Shown here piece after piece: positions 16,065-23,680 of a stretch of 39,442 nucleotides of DNA. Made by a program: the position numbers and the translations under genes. How positions within the stretch are numbered: position 1 is the first letter of the stretch; every line of letters starts with the position of its first letter. The notes beneath the pieces were generated by a model. The model made no database searches and was not told the origin of the DNA. It saw only the letters and a list, made by a program, of their open reading frames with translations. This stretch comes from a virus. The stretch spans positions 1 to 39,442 of the IMG/VR virus record IMGVR_UViG_3300020156_000018; one strand, given 5' to 3'.

Positions 16065-17210
16065 CTAGGAAAGGGCTAGGCCGGGGGTGACGTTGGTGCG
16101 GCGGCGGGCGATCTCCGCGTAAGAGGGGTTCAGCTCGAGGAGCACGCTGCGGAATCCTTCCAAGATGGCAGCTTTGCCGGTGCTTCCGGAACCAGCGAAC
16201 GGGTCGAGGATCAGTCCGTCTGGCGGGGTGACCAAGCGGCAGAGGTACCGCATCAGTTCCGTGGGCTTCACGGTTGGATGGGAATTCGTCGCGGCTCGGT
16301 TGGTACCAGCAGCCTGAAATGATCCGGGGTTTTTGGTCCCGTTGCTCCAGAGGATCGGGAGCTCAGGCAGCGCTTCCGTGCCGAAGTTCCGATCTGCCCT
16401 CGAAGCTTTCGCGCAATAGAAGAAGCGCGCCGCCCCGCCTTTGTCTCCCCGGTAGGTGGCAGTCGAATCCACCCGCTTCTTCATTCCCGAAAATTTCACT
16501 GGTCCGCTAAACCCGTTAGCCATGGGCTCGGACCCTTTAACTGGAGCAGCCGCCCCAGCCTTTTCCGGGAAGATTTGAACCACTTCCTCGCTCCCGTCGT
16601 GGATGATGTTGGCGGGCCACCGACCGAGCCCAGCCTCGCGATCCACCGCCTTGAACCCCCATTGTCCTTCCGTAGCGCCTGTATCCAGAGCCTTGCCGGA
16701 ATGGATTACCCCGCCCTGCAGCGGATCATCGATCGGCAGAGGAACACGGCACCCGTCGATATTCAAAGCACCGACACCATGCTGGGCCACGTTTTCCGCC
16801 GTCGTCCCCCGGAATGGCTTCCGAGCGACAATGATCGGTTCCATCGCAGGCTTGAGCGCCGTTCCCCATCCCTTCCACTTTCCGGTCAGGTTCTTCGATT
16901 TTGGGAAACCGCTGCCGTAGATCCATGCAATCGTATCGCGTATCTCAAACCCTGCGTCCTCGATCGCACATGCAATCCGATGAGCCGTCCTGGTGCTGCT
17001 GAAGGCAAGAAGGTGTCCGCCGGGCTTGAGCAGGCGAAAGCACTCCGCCCATGTCCCGACGTTGAATGAGACTCCGGAGCGGTCCCATTTCTTCCCCATG
17101 AAGCCGAGCTCGTAGGGCGGATCCGTGATAACGCTGTCGAAAGATTCGGCCTCAAAAGTAGGCATCAGCTCGAGGCAGTCGCCCACGTGGATGGTGCAAG
17201 TCGGGGTCAT
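16065..17210 (-). CDS. Adenine-N6/cytosine-N4 DNA methyltransferase
   Basis: Encodes 381 residues. The catalytic motif Asp-Pro-Pro-Tyr is at 30-33 and the S-adenosylmethionine-binding motif Asp-Pro-Phe-Ala-Gly-Ser-Gly is near 336-342, so motif IV precedes motif I (beta-class order). A long central part is the likely target-recognition domain. No restriction enzyme is next to it, so it is an orphan phage methyltransferase that probably protects phage DNA from host restriction or affects regulation. Target sequence unknown. Confidence 0.9.
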   Translation of the reverse strand: MTPTCTIHVGDCLELMPTFEAESFDSVITDPPYELGFMGKKWDRSGVSFNVGTWAECFRLLKPGGHLLAFSSTRTAHRIACAIEDAGFEIRDTIAWIYGSGFPKSKNLTGKWKGWGTALKPAMEPIIVARKPFRGTTAENVAQHGVGALNIDGCRVPLPIDDPLQGGVIHSGKALDTGATEGQWGFKAVDREAGLGRWPANIIHDGSEEVVQIFPEKAGAAAPVKGSEPMANGFSGPVKFSGMKKRVDSTATYRGDKGGAARFFYCAKASRADRNFGTEALPELPILWSNGTKNPGSFQAAGTNRAATNSHPTVKPTELMRYLCRLVTPPDGLILDPFAGSGSTGKAAILEGFRSVLLELNPSYAEIARRRTNVTPGLALS

Positions 17211-17219
17211 AGGGCAGCG

Positions 17220-18227
17220 TCAGACGGTCAGGGTGTCCATGTAGGCGGCGATGAATTCCGCGGCGACCTGCGGGACGATGGCATTGCCGTAACCGCGCAA
17301 TCGTCCCATGCGGGCGGGAACCCCATGAGCCAGCGGGAATGTGCCGGGTTCAACGCGCCGGGCTTTTCCGTCCCGACAGGGGATGAGGTCGAAGGCTGAC
17401 CAATGGCCAAGGTTGCCTCGCAATTCAGTGGTAGGCTGTTCCTGCGGAACTGCGACGGCCCCGCTTTGTTCGCAGCATCCTGGCAAGTTGGAGTCGCCCA
17501 TCCCGCGAGAATCCCCGCCACACTCTGTGGAGTCTGGCGGGCCCGCCTGCCTCCGTGAGTTGTCCCACGATTCTCGCTCATATTGGGTGCGTCCGTCGCT
17601 GTTGGCGTGGGCCAGCCCGCAAGAAGAGCGATCGAGTTCAGGCTTACCGTCGCTTTGCTCCCATCCGGTCGGCGTCCGGTGGGACTCGCGTCCTTTCCTG
17701 CCTGAGAACCCGTCGCGTTTCCAACCGTTGGGGTCGGCCACCCAGTAGAGGCGCTGGCGGATGTGCGGGGCGTTGACGCCCGCAGCGCACAAATCGGCGG
17801 CCCCGACTGCATATCCCAAGCCTTCCAGGTCAGCGCGTACTCCATCGAGCCAGTGGCGGCCAGCCTTGCTCGCAACCTGCTCTCCAAACGTGACTGTAAG
17901 GTCGCCGAACGTGATGATGTCGCGGAAGACCGGCCAGAGGTGGCGGGCGTCTTTCGTGCCGAGGCCCTTGCCCGCCGCGCTGAAGGGCTGGCAGGGGCAA
18001 GATCCGGTGCGGACGGGGCGGTCTGTCGGCCATCCTGCAAGCTGGAGAGCGAGGGACCATCCGCCGATGCCGGCGAAGAAGTGCTGCTGAGTGTATCGGG
18101 CGATTTCATGGGGTCGGATGTCCACAATCGAGCGCTCGTCCACGTCGCCGGGCGGAATGTGGCCTTGCGCGATGAGCTCGCGGAGCCAGGCCGCGGCCTT
18201 GGGATCGTGCTCGTTGTAGTAGTTCAC
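17220..18227 (-). CDS. DNA cytosine-C5 methyltransferase
   Basis: Encodes 335 residues. The start is the GTG at 18225-18227, overlapping the TGA of the resolvase gene in a GTGA. The C5 motifs are in order: motif I Phe-Ala-Gly-Ile-Gly-Gly (about 51-56), motif IV Pro-Cys-Gln with catalytic Cys79, motif VI as Gly-Glu-Gln-Val (115-118), motif VIII His-Ile-Arg-Gln-Arg-Leu-Tyr-Trp-Val (155-163), and motif X Gly-Tyr-Gly-Asn-Ala-Ile-Val-Pro-Gln (from about 312). The variable region between VIII and X would choose the target. A 299-residue reading frame lies inside it in another frame on the same strand. Confidence 0.9.
   Translation of the reverse strand: MNYYNEHDPKAAAWLRELIAQGHIPPGDVDERSIVDIRPHEIARYTQQHFFAGIGGWSLALQLAGWPTDRPVRTGSCPCQPFSAAGKGLGTKDARHLWPVFRDIITFGDLTVTFGEQVASKAGRHWLDGVRADLEGLGYAVGAADLCAAGVNAPHIRQRLYWVADPNGWKRDGFSGRKGRESHRTPTGWEQSDGKPELDRSSCGLAHANSDGRTQYERESWDNSRRQAGPPDSTECGGDSRGMGDSNLPGCCEQSGAVAVPQEQPTTELRGNLGHWSAFDLIPCRDGKARRVEPGTFPLAHGVPARMGRLRGYGNAIVPQVAAEFIAAYMDTLTV
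17228..18127 (-). other. Long alternative-frame ORF inside the cytosine methyltransferase gene
   Basis: This 299-codon frame starts at an ATG (18125-18127) and lies wholly inside the methyltransferase gene on the same strand in another frame. It is rich in Ser, Thr, Ala and Pro and has several repeats of Trp-Pro/Ala-Thr-Pro-Thr and, near its end, Leu-Asn-Pro-Ala-His-Ser-Arg-Trp-Leu-Met-Gly-Phe-Pro. I recall similar predicted proteins from other phage genomes, and the last motif also resembles the Leu-Asn-Pro..Trp-Leu-Met-Gly segment near motif X of true C5 methyltransferases. Whether it is translated is unknown. Confidence 0.35.
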
Positions 18228-18790
18228 AGCGGCATCGCGGCTTGGGTTTCGGTTGCCGGGGGGATGTTGAGAACGGCGCGGCGCAAGTGCTCGGCGATCA
18301 GGCAGGCGTCGACCATACCGTCGTGAGCGACCTTCGAGCGGCTCGTCGCAAGGAAATCGCGGGCGGGCCATAGCTCCCGTGCCGCCTTCATCGCCGCCGC
18401 CTTGGTGTCGAACTTGGGAGGCTTCGGCTGGCCCTTCTTTGCCCGCGGCGGAGCCGGCCAGAACGTACGCTGCCAGTCCCATGCCGTTAGGGGCCACAGC
18501 GTCCCCGGGCGGCGGCATTCAATTACCGTCCGGCATGTGGCGAAGCTATCCGCCATCGACTGCACGGCGTTCACGTCCTGAGATCCCGCCGGGCGCTCTA
18601 GCGCGATGAACAGGGCCGCGGGGTAGGTCCCGATGATCGAGGAGAAAACCCGGGCATCGACAATGTTGGCTGCCGCCCCCTTGCCCCGCGGCCCGGTGGC
18701 CCTGGGCATGGTGTAGGTCGCCACGATACCGCCGCTCTCGTCGAGAACCGCGATCCCGCCATTGAGGCCATTGTCGATCCCGATGAACAT
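18224..18790 (-). CDS. RuvC-like Holliday junction resolvase
   Basis: Encodes 188 residues from the ATG at 18788-18790, four bases after the preceding stop; a start 33 bases upstream would overlap that gene. It begins with the RNase H-fold strand Phe-Ile-Gly-Ile-Asp-Asn-Gly (Asp6), has Ile-Ala-Leu-Glu-Arg-Pro (Glu65) and ends with His-Asp-Gly-Met-Val-Asp-Ala (Asp157, Asp161), the usual acidic tetrad of RuvC-type resolvases. It should cut branched DNA formed during recombination or before packaging. It sits between the recombination genes and the methyltransferases. Confidence 0.82.
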   Translation of the reverse strand: MFIGIDNGLNGGIAVLDESGGIVATYTMPRATGPRGKGAAANIVDARVFSSIIGTYPAALFIALERPAGSQDVNAVQSMADSFATCRTVIECRRPGTLWPLTAWDWQRTFWPAPPRAKKGQPKPPKFDTKAAAMKAARELWPARDFLATSRSKVAHDGMVDACLIAEHLRRAVLNIPPATETQAAMPL

Positions 18791-18794
18791 TGCT

Positions 18795-19328
18795 TCAGGC
18801 GTTGGCGAACATGTCTCCCGCACCCACAGCCGCAGTGGCGTTCAGCGCCGCCTTGGCCTCGTCGAAGTCGAGAAGCGTCTGGCTGCGCTCGCCATCGGCG
18901 TAGCGTTCGCACTCGCGGATGGCGGCTTTCACTAGCTCGGCTTGCTCGGGCTTGATGTAGACCTCTCCGCTCTCGTCGCCCTGAGGAGGGTCGATCTTGA
19001 ACTTCGGAGTAAAGAGCGGATGCGGTTGTCCCCCGATGGTGTCGAGGCTCATCTCGTACCAAAGCTGGACGGTGCGCGTCCCCTCTTTCGTGTAGGTCAC
19101 GCCGATCTTCCGGACCACCATGTCAGCGAAGAACTTCTTCTGATGGTTGTTGATCTCGCAAACCATCGGTCGGAGCGCCGCCAGCGCCGAATCGAGTTCG
19201 GGCAGAGGAGCCTCATGGCAGATGCGGCGCTCCTCTTCCTCCGGGGCGGAGGGATTCTCGCTGCCGGGATTGATCGTCCGCGAAAAGATGATGCTTTTGC
19301 GGCCGCGCTTCAGAAATTTCAGTTCCAT
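18795..19328 (-). CDS. Conserved phage early protein of unknown function
   Basis: Encodes 177 residues. The N-terminal segment is basic with short strands (Leu-Lys-Phe-Leu-Lys-Arg-Gly-Arg-Lys), the middle has Phe-Phe-Ala-Asp-Met-Val-Val-Arg-Lys-Ile-Gly-Val-Thr-Tyr and an aromatic strand Val-Gln-Leu-Trp-Tyr-Glu-Met, and the C-terminus is helical. No family is recognised. Its place beside the RuvC-like, DUF5131 and RecT/exonuclease genes suggests DNA metabolism; a single-strand-binding role is conceivable but not shown. Confidence 0.65.
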   Translation of the reverse strand: MELKFLKRGRKSIIFSRTINPGSENPSAPEEEERRICHEAPLPELDSALAALRPMVCEINNHQKKFFADMVVRKIGVTYTKEGTRTVQLWYEMSLDTIGGQPHPLFTPKFKIDPPQGDESGEVYIKPEQAELVKAAIRECERYADGERSQTLLDFDEAKAALNATAAVGAGDMFANA

Positions 19329-19352
19329 ATATGTATTCGTTTCGTGGTTGGC

Positions 19353-19511
19353 TTACTTCAGGCAGTGGGGGGAGAAGCGGAGGCGGTGAATTCCGCGGTG
19401 GTGGTCCTCGCGGGCTTGGATCTTGCGGAGGCGCTGCTCTTCCATCTTCTGCTGGTGCAGCTTGTGGCGGAGCTGGAGCTCGGTGAGTTCGGTTTCGATG
19501 TCGCGGTCCAT
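19353..19511 (-). CDS. Small basic helical protein
   Basis: Encodes 52 residues from the ATG at 19509-19511. It is one charged helix (Glu-Leu-Thr-Glu-Leu-Gln-Leu-Arg-His-Lys-Leu..., with Gln/Lys/Glu heptads) ending in a His/Arg-rich tail. A hairpin with a conserved flank (19527-19558) lies just before it. Function unknown; the start is chosen because the longer in-frame ORF would include that hairpin and overlap the preceding gene. Confidence 0.5.
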   Translation of the reverse strand: MDRDIETELTELQLRHKLHQQKMEEQRLRKIQAREDHHRGIHRLRFSPHCLK

Positions 19512-19526
19512 GATGGTTGGTCTTTT

Positions 19527-19558
19527 CACCCCGAAGCCCCGCAGCTTTCGGTGCGGGG
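19527..19558 (-). repeat. Intergenic hairpin, copy 1
   Basis: A 7-bp stem CCCCGCA/TGCGGGG (19537-19543 and 19552-19558) is followed on the minus strand by CTTCGGGGTG. The 16 bases CACCCCGAAGCCCCGC (plus strand, 19527-19542) recur exactly at 27849-27864 with a matching hairpin, again just before a start codon. There is no U-tract, so it is not a standard terminator. Confidence 0.55.
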
Positions 19559-19581
19559 CCGGGGAGATGGGAGGGAAGCCA

Positions 19582-20451
19582 CTACCGCGGGAACTCCCGC
19601 ACGCGGAGGTCTTCGGGAAAGTCTCCAAGGTCACCGAGGTGCTTTCGGGTCCCCCCGAGTTGCTTCATGAAGAAGGGCACGCCCGAGAGGAAGCAGGCGG
19701 CATAGAGTCGCCGCGCCCACTCAAGCTGCATTGGTCGCGCCTTCGGGCCGGATTCGCCGCCGCAAATCACCCAATCAATGCACTCCGGCATCGCCATGCG
19801 GTCGCGCAGCATCGACAGGTTCAGCGGCCCGAGCAGCGGTTCACAGGAGAGGAAGCGAACCGCGGCAGGAATCGCGTCGAGTTCGGGGATCCGGCTCTCC
19901 GCTTGATCCTGATTCTCGACGGTGGTGCCGATCCAGATGTTTGGAGGAAAGACACCTCGCGCCCACCACTCCGCGAGTTCGCACGACGATTGCCAGCCCT
20001 CTGCCACAGCCTCGATCCGTGCGGCGAAGTTCTGCGGCCGCTTTGTGAGAAGCAGCCAATCAAGATTCGGCGTCTCCTTGATGAGCACCAGCAGATCCTT
20101 CAGCCACTCGATCGGCACCTCGTCATCCAGCCAGTCCGCGAGAGAGGCGCAGAATACTCGAGGCCTCTGCGGCTCCGGGGTTTGGATCACGCTTCCACGT
20201 GAAAGCAGATCGTCGCGCTCCCATGTCCATTGCTGGTGCACATGGGCGAAGGCATCGTTCCACCTTCGAGGCTGCTTCCAGTTCGCTTCCGAGGTGCGGC
20301 GGCGAGCCTGACCCGCCCCCCACTTCACGATACCGGACCGCTTGGCCCAGCCCTCGGCGTAGCAGTTCGCGCAGCCTGGGGACACTTTCGTGCAGCCGGT
20401 CCACGGGTTGAAGGTGTGGTCGGTCCACTGGATCTTGGAGTTCTCGCTCAC
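19582..20451 (-). CDS. DUF5131 (phage Gp37/Gp68) family protein
   Basis: Encodes 289 residues. The GTG at 20449-20451 overlaps the exonuclease stop in a GTGA, which decides the start. The N-terminus Trp-Thr..Thr-Phe-Asn-Pro-Trp-Thr-Gly-Cys...Cys-x2-Cys-Tyr-Ala-Glu (Cys20, Cys27, Cys30) is the signature of the Gp37/Gp68 family, and Leu-Thr-Lys-Arg-Pro plus Gly-Gly-Glu-Ser-Gly follow as in other members. The three Cys suggest an iron-sulfur cluster like that of radical-SAM-type proteins, but the reaction is not known. It lies directly after the exonuclease gene in the recombination block. Confidence 0.9.
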   Translation of the reverse strand: MSENSKIQWTDHTFNPWTGCTKVSPGCANCYAEGWAKRSGIVKWGAGQARRRTSEANWKQPRRWNDAFAHVHQQWTWERDDLLSRGSVIQTPEPQRPRVFCASLADWLDDEVPIEWLKDLLVLIKETPNLDWLLLTKRPQNFAARIEAVAEGWQSSCELAEWWARGVFPPNIWIGTTVENQDQAESRIPELDAIPAAVRFLSCEPLLGPLNLSMLRDRMAMPECIDWVICGGESGPKARPMQLEWARRLYAACFLSGVPFFMKQLGGTRKHLGDLGDFPEDLRVREFPR

Positions 20452-21266
20452 GCCGCCCTCCCTTCCCGGTGGATGGAAGCAAGGTGCATGCTCTTCAGCT
20501 CGCTGAACGCCGTCCAGTAGTCCTCCGACAGCCGCAGGAGACCATCGAGCACCCGATCCGTGGTCTCGTCCCACTTGAAGACCTCCAGCATATCAGGAAG
20601 GTCCGGGCAGTAGCCAAAGAGGTGCCACTCGCGGATGCCGGTGGAGGCCATGCTCGCGTGAACCTGCATCGCGTGCTCTTCCCGGAAGCCTCCCCGGCGG
20701 AGAAAGCGGATGTGCGTCCGCGGGATGTGGCTCTTCAGCTCCAGCCCGTTAGCGAACATCGCAGGATCCGCGTCCTCCGGTAGTTCCTTGATTGGCAACG
20801 TGAGCGCCAATCCGTCGGGGGAGCATCCGAAGTCGTTGCTGTCATGGGCCACGAAACCGACCGTTTTGACCGACAGGCGCGTCCGGTTCTCGTAGAAGAT
20901 GCGAGCGTCCTGCTCCAGTGCCTTGCCTCGCTTGGTCGCCCAGGTATCCCATTCGGGCTCTTCATCCTCTGCGATGTTCCCGAGGCGGGTCTCGATAGCG
21001 CCCTCCCACGCATCGTTCCTGCGGCCGGTGTAGGTGAGATGAGCAAGATAGATCTCATTCGGGAGCGACTCGATCAGCGCGGGACGAAGCGCCTTCTTGT
21101 CGAAGTCGATTCCTTGCGCGGTGAGATGGCTGCGGATCTCCTCGACGGTGAGAGTTAGCTTCGGTTCCTCGATCAGCCAATCCCCCAAGGTGGAGGCGGT
21201 GAAATACTTCACGCGAAGCTGCTTCCACTCCTCGCTGCCTTGCTCGATATGGGGGAAAATCTTCAT
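20448..21266 (-). CDS. YqaJ/lambda-type recombinase exonuclease
   Basis: Encodes 272 residues. The PD-(D/E)xK-type core is visible: Arg-Gly-Lys-Ala-Leu-Glu (Glu118), Cys-Ser-Pro-Asp-Gly-Leu (Asp151), Leu-Glu-Leu-Lys (Glu176, Lys178), and Gln201 in His-Ala-Met-Gln-Val-His. It should resect double-strand ends 5' to 3' and pass the strand to the RecT annealing protein encoded just upstream, whose stop overlaps this ATG by one base (TAATG). The N-terminal His-Ile-Glu-Gln-Gly-Ser-Glu-Glu-Trp is typical of the family. Confidence 0.92.
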   Translation of the reverse strand: MKIFPHIEQGSEEWKQLRVKYFTASTLGDWLIEEPKLTLTVEEIRSHLTAQGIDFDKKALRPALIESLPNEIYLAHLTYTGRRNDAWEGAIETRLGNIAEDEEPEWDTWATKRGKALEQDARIFYENRTRLSVKTVGFVAHDSNDFGCSPDGLALTLPIKELPEDADPAMFANGLELKSHIPRTHIRFLRRGGFREEHAMQVHASMASTGIREWHLFGYCPDLPDMLEVFKWDETTDRVLDGLLRLSEDYWTAFSELKSMHLASIHREGRAA

Positions 21267-22141
21267 TAGAATTCGTCCTCTCCGATGAATTCAGGTTCCG
21301 ATGATGGAGCGGGCTCCTGCGGCTCCGGCTGAAGCTCGATCGTCTCCGGCGGCTCGCTTTTCTCGGCGAATGCCGCGGAGTAGCCCCCACCGCCAGCTTG
21401 GCGCATTGTGTTCACCGCAAGGCGGTCGTCATCGTCGTGCTCGAGTGCCGTTCGGATCTCGGGTGACAGGGAGAGCCACTTCGAAGCCCGCTTGAAGACG
21501 GTCTTCTTCGCCATCTCGTCGAAGTCGGTCAGCCACGGGTGAGATTTCCGGTATTGGATCGCCGACTTGTAGCCCTGGCTCCGCTCCATGATCTCCTTCA
21601 CCTCGTGGAGGGACATCACCTCGCTCTTCTCTGCCCCGTCCTTGAAGGTGATCAGCACGTAGTAGGCGTACGCCTCACCCCGGTCCTCCTTGTAGTTGAT
21701 CCGGTGCTTGATGATTTTTCCGCGGGCGACTTCGAACTCGTCCGCATCGCACACTTTGTCGGCGTGGATGCTGGAGACCAGACCGGAGCGCATCACGAGT
21801 TCGGCGACGCCCTTGTAGTCCACCACCAACGTGCATTCCTTGCCAAAGGGGATCAGGTGAGCGCGCCGCCCGTCCGGCTCAAGGCCCATTGCCGAAAGGT
21901 CCAGGAGGCAGCGGAAGAAGCTCTCGCGGGTGCAGTCAAGGAGCTTCGGTGTGCGGGTCAGGGCGGTAATCGCCACCCGACAGAAGCGCTCGGAGGTCAT
22001 GTGCCGCGGAAGTGCGGCGGCGAATTGCGCTTGCCCGGCGGGCGACGCCAGTAGCGTCTTCAGATTGCCCGGCTGTGATGCCAGTTCGGCGGCGGTAAGC
22101 GTCCCCTTGGGCGCTTCTTTCTTCGCAAGTTCGTTGCTCAT
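21266..22141 (-). CDS. recT: RecT-family single-strand annealing protein
   Basis: Encodes 291 residues from the ATG at 22139-22141, one base after the preceding stop; a longer in-frame ORF is rejected because it overlaps that gene. The family core is clear: Gly-Leu-Glu-Pro-Asp-Gly-Arg-Arg-Ala-His-Leu-Ile-Pro-Phe (86-99), Val-Asp-Tyr-Lys-Gly (107-111), Leu-Val.Ser-Ile-His, and Ala-Lys-Lys-Thr-Val.Lys-Arg near the C-terminal part. The last 35 residues are acidic and Pro/Glu-rich, as often seen. With the exonuclease it forms a lambda Red-like pair for phage recombination and genome circularisation. Confidence 0.93.
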   Translation of the reverse strand: MSNELAKKEAPKGTLTAAELASQPGNLKTLLASPAGQAQFAAALPRHMTSERFCRVAITALTRTPKLLDCTRESFFRCLLDLSAMGLEPDGRRAHLIPFGKECTLVVDYKGVAELVMRSGLVSSIHADKVCDADEFEVARGKIIKHRINYKEDRGEAYAYYVLITFKDGAEKSEVMSLHEVKEIMERSQGYKSAIQYRKSHPWLTDFDEMAKKTVFKRASKWLSLSPEIRTALEHDDDDRLAVNTMRQAGGGGYSAAFAEKSEPPETIELQPEPQEPAPSSEPEFIGEDEF

Positions 22142-22142
22142 A

Positions 22143-22379
22143 TCAGATGCGGTTCGTGGTTTCGGGAAGGTCTGCCGCCAGCATCGCGAGGAGCTGGCCG
22201 GCGAGGGAAATGCGTCGGGTAAGAGGGGCATCGGGCATCGCGCGGCCCACAGCCGCCTCCATGCTCGGCACGCGCTGCAGGTGGCCTCCGCGGTCCTCCA
22301 GCGAGAGGAAGACCTCCCCCTCGTGGATCTCGGCCTTCACGCGCTCGGACGTGCCTTCAATCGTAAGAGTCGTGCTCAT
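22143..22379 (-). CDS. Small hypothetical protein
   Basis: Encodes 78 residues with an N-terminal beta-hairpin pattern (Thr-Leu-Thr-Ile-Glu-Gly-Thr...Val-Phe-Leu-Ser-Leu-Glu-Asp) and a C-terminal helix. It lies one base before the RecT start and one base after the stop of a 49-codon gene, so it is part of the tightly packed recombination operon. Function unknown. Confidence 0.55.
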   Translation of the reverse strand: MSTTLTIEGTSERVKAEIHEGEVFLSLEDRGGHLQRVPSMEAAVGRAMPDAPLTRRISLAGQLLAMLAADLPETTNRI

Positions 22380-22380
22380 G

Positions 22381-22530
22381 TCAGTTGTCGTGATCCCGCT
22401 CGCGCGGGCGCTCGATGCGGCCTTGCAGTTCGATGATCAGGTCGCGGGCGATGTCCTCGAACTCGTCCGGTGCCAGCCCGTTCTGCAGGTCGTCGAGCTG
22501 CTCGATGATCAGTGCGGTGGTGGCGCTCAT
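22381..22530 (-). CDS. Small acidic protein
   Basis: Encodes 49 residues, ATG 22528-22530 and TGA 22381-22383. The protein is acidic and helical (Ile-Ile-Glu-Gln-Leu-Asp-Asp-Leu, Glu-Phe-Glu-Asp-Ile-Ala-Arg-Asp-Leu) with an Arg-rich end. It fits exactly between two genes, three bases after the J-domain gene stop and one base before the next start, which supports its being real. Function unknown. Confidence 0.55.
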   Translation of the reverse strand: MSATTALIIEQLDDLQNGLAPDEFEDIARDLIIELQGRIERPRERDHDN

Positions 22531-22533
22531 GGT

Positions 22534-23151
22534 TCAGGTGATTTGTGCCAGGGCATCCGCCCGGGCGGATTGCAGGAGGTGCCACGATTCGGCGGAGCCC
22601 CCGGCGTCCGGGTGGCACTGCTTCGCCAGGGAGCGGAAAGCCTTCTCGATCGCTTCCGAGCTGCTGCGCGGGGCGATGCCCAGCACCTTCCACGCATCGG
22701 CTCCGGTGCCCTCTCCGGGCGCGGGCAGCGCTTCAAAGCCGGTGAAGGCGCGATCGAGCATCTCCTTGGAACCCCACCGCTCGATGCCGCGCATGGCCTC
22801 GATGGTCTTCGCGATGGCCCGCATGTTCTTCCAAGTGCGGTCGTACTTGTCGCAGGCGAAACAGACCTGCTTGCCGTTGCGGTCGAAGTAAACCGCGATG
22901 CCCGGATCCGCAGGTTCGGAAGCTCCGGCCCGGGGCATTCCGTCGTTCCGGAGCGGCAGGTTGGAGGAGATGATGATGGAATCCCGACGGGTCCATCCGC
23001 GGCTCACGCCGAGAAGCCGGTCGATCTCCGCGATCATCTCTTCGCGGACCATCGCGGGGCTGCCTTTGAAGGTGCCGCGCTCGCGAGCCATGAATGGGGT
23101 GCGCGGCTGTCCAAGGGGCCAACAGAGCGGATATGCGGAGTAGTCGGACAT
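22534..23151 (-). CDS. J-domain (DnaJ-like) phage protein
   Basis: Encodes 205 residues. The C-terminal 55 residues are a J domain: Trp-Lys-Val-Leu-Gly-Ile, Ile-Glu-Lys-Ala-Phe-Arg-Ser-Leu-Ala-Lys, and the HPD motif in Cys-His-Pro-Asp-Ala-Gly-Gly (180-182), which recruits and stimulates host DnaK. The N-terminal 130 residues have no recognised family. There is no zinc-finger or Gly/Phe region, so it is not a full DnaJ. In the early operon it may recruit the host chaperone to a replication or assembly complex. Confidence 0.8.
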   Translation of the reverse strand: MSDYSAYPLCWPLGQPRTPFMARERGTFKGSPAMVREEMIAEIDRLLGVSRGWTRRDSIIISSNLPLRNDGMPRAGASEPADPGIAVYFDRNGKQVCFACDKYDRTWKNMRAIAKTIEAMRGIERWGSKEMLDRAFTGFEALPAPGEGTGADAWKVLGIAPRSSSEAIEKAFRSLAKQCHPDAGGSAESWHLLQSARADALAQIT

Positions 23152-23157
23152 GGAGAG

Positions 23158-23424
23158 TTAGATTTTCGGATGAACCTTCCGCCACACGGCATCCACCGAG
23201 CGCGGGTTGTAGTCCTCGGGCGCGCGCATCGCATCGAAGGCGAAGATCGCCGCGAGGAAGGTCATGAAGGCGAAGCAGCACCCGGAGGCGATCGCCCAGC
23301 CGCCGAGGTCCTTCTGGCAGGCGAGCCAGATGGTCAGCGCGAGGAAGAACGTTGCACCGGCGATTGCAAAGGTGGTGGGGCTCATGGGTTTGAGGACGCG
23401 AAGGGTTAGGGAGAGGAAGATCAT
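23158..23424 (-). CDS. Small two-TM membrane protein
   Basis: Encodes 88 residues from the ATG at 23422-23424, which overlaps the stop of the preceding small gene by ATGA; an internal ATG at 23385 would give 75 residues. Two hydrophobic segments (in the 75-residue form about 6-23 and 30-51) flank a short Gln-Lys-Asp loop, followed by a polar C-terminus. It is probably an inner membrane protein of the early operon. Role unknown; not close to the lysis genes. Confidence 0.55.
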   Translation of the reverse strand: MIFLSLTLRVLKPMSPTTFAIAGATFFLALTIWLACQKDLGGWAIASGCCFAFMTFLAAIFAFDAMRAPEDYNPRSVDAVWRKVHPKI

Positions 23425-23597
23425 CGGGAGGGAATCAGGTCTTTGCCGCGGCGCTTGGCCGAACGGCGTTGCTGCTCTGCTTGAAGGTCGCGGAGTCGCC
23501 GGTTCTCCCACTCCTGCCGGTAGCAGCGGCCGAGCTGGGCGATCGCTCCGGCGAGCGCTTCGTCGGAAAGGCCGTGAATGAGCGGGTTCGGTTTCAT
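23421..23597 (-). CDS. Small basic protein
   Basis: Encodes 58 residues, ATG 23595-23597 and TGA 23421-23423. The N-terminal half is a short helix pair (Leu-Ser-Asp-Glu-Ala-Leu-Ala-Gly-Ala-Ile-Ala-Gln-Leu), the second half is a strongly basic helix (Glu-Trp-Glu-Asn-Arg-Arg-Leu-Arg ... Arg-Arg-Ser-Ala-Lys-Arg-Arg). It follows the terminator-like hairpin at 23605-23656. Nucleic-acid binding is plausible; function unknown. Confidence 0.5.
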   Translation of the reverse strand: MKPNPLIHGLSDEALAGAIAQLGRCYRQEWENRRLRDLQAEQQRRSAKRRGKDLIPSR

Positions 23598-23604
23598 CAG
23601 CGGG

Positions 23605-23656
23605 AAAATGTACCCGGGGCGCTGTGGTCGGGGGGATGGGTGCCACGCGCCCCGGG
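23605..23656 (-). terminator. Hairpin terminator or attenuator near the start of the early operon
   Basis: On the minus strand a 10-bp stem (CCCGGGGCGC at 23647-23656 with GCGCCCCGGG at 23613-23622), extended by GTGG/CCAC, is followed by TACATTTTCC. It lies after the second early gene. Because all early genes lie beyond it, read-through or antitermination may control the operon. Confidence 0.65.
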
Positions 23657-23680
23657 GAGCCGGGGGAAAATACTAGAAAG

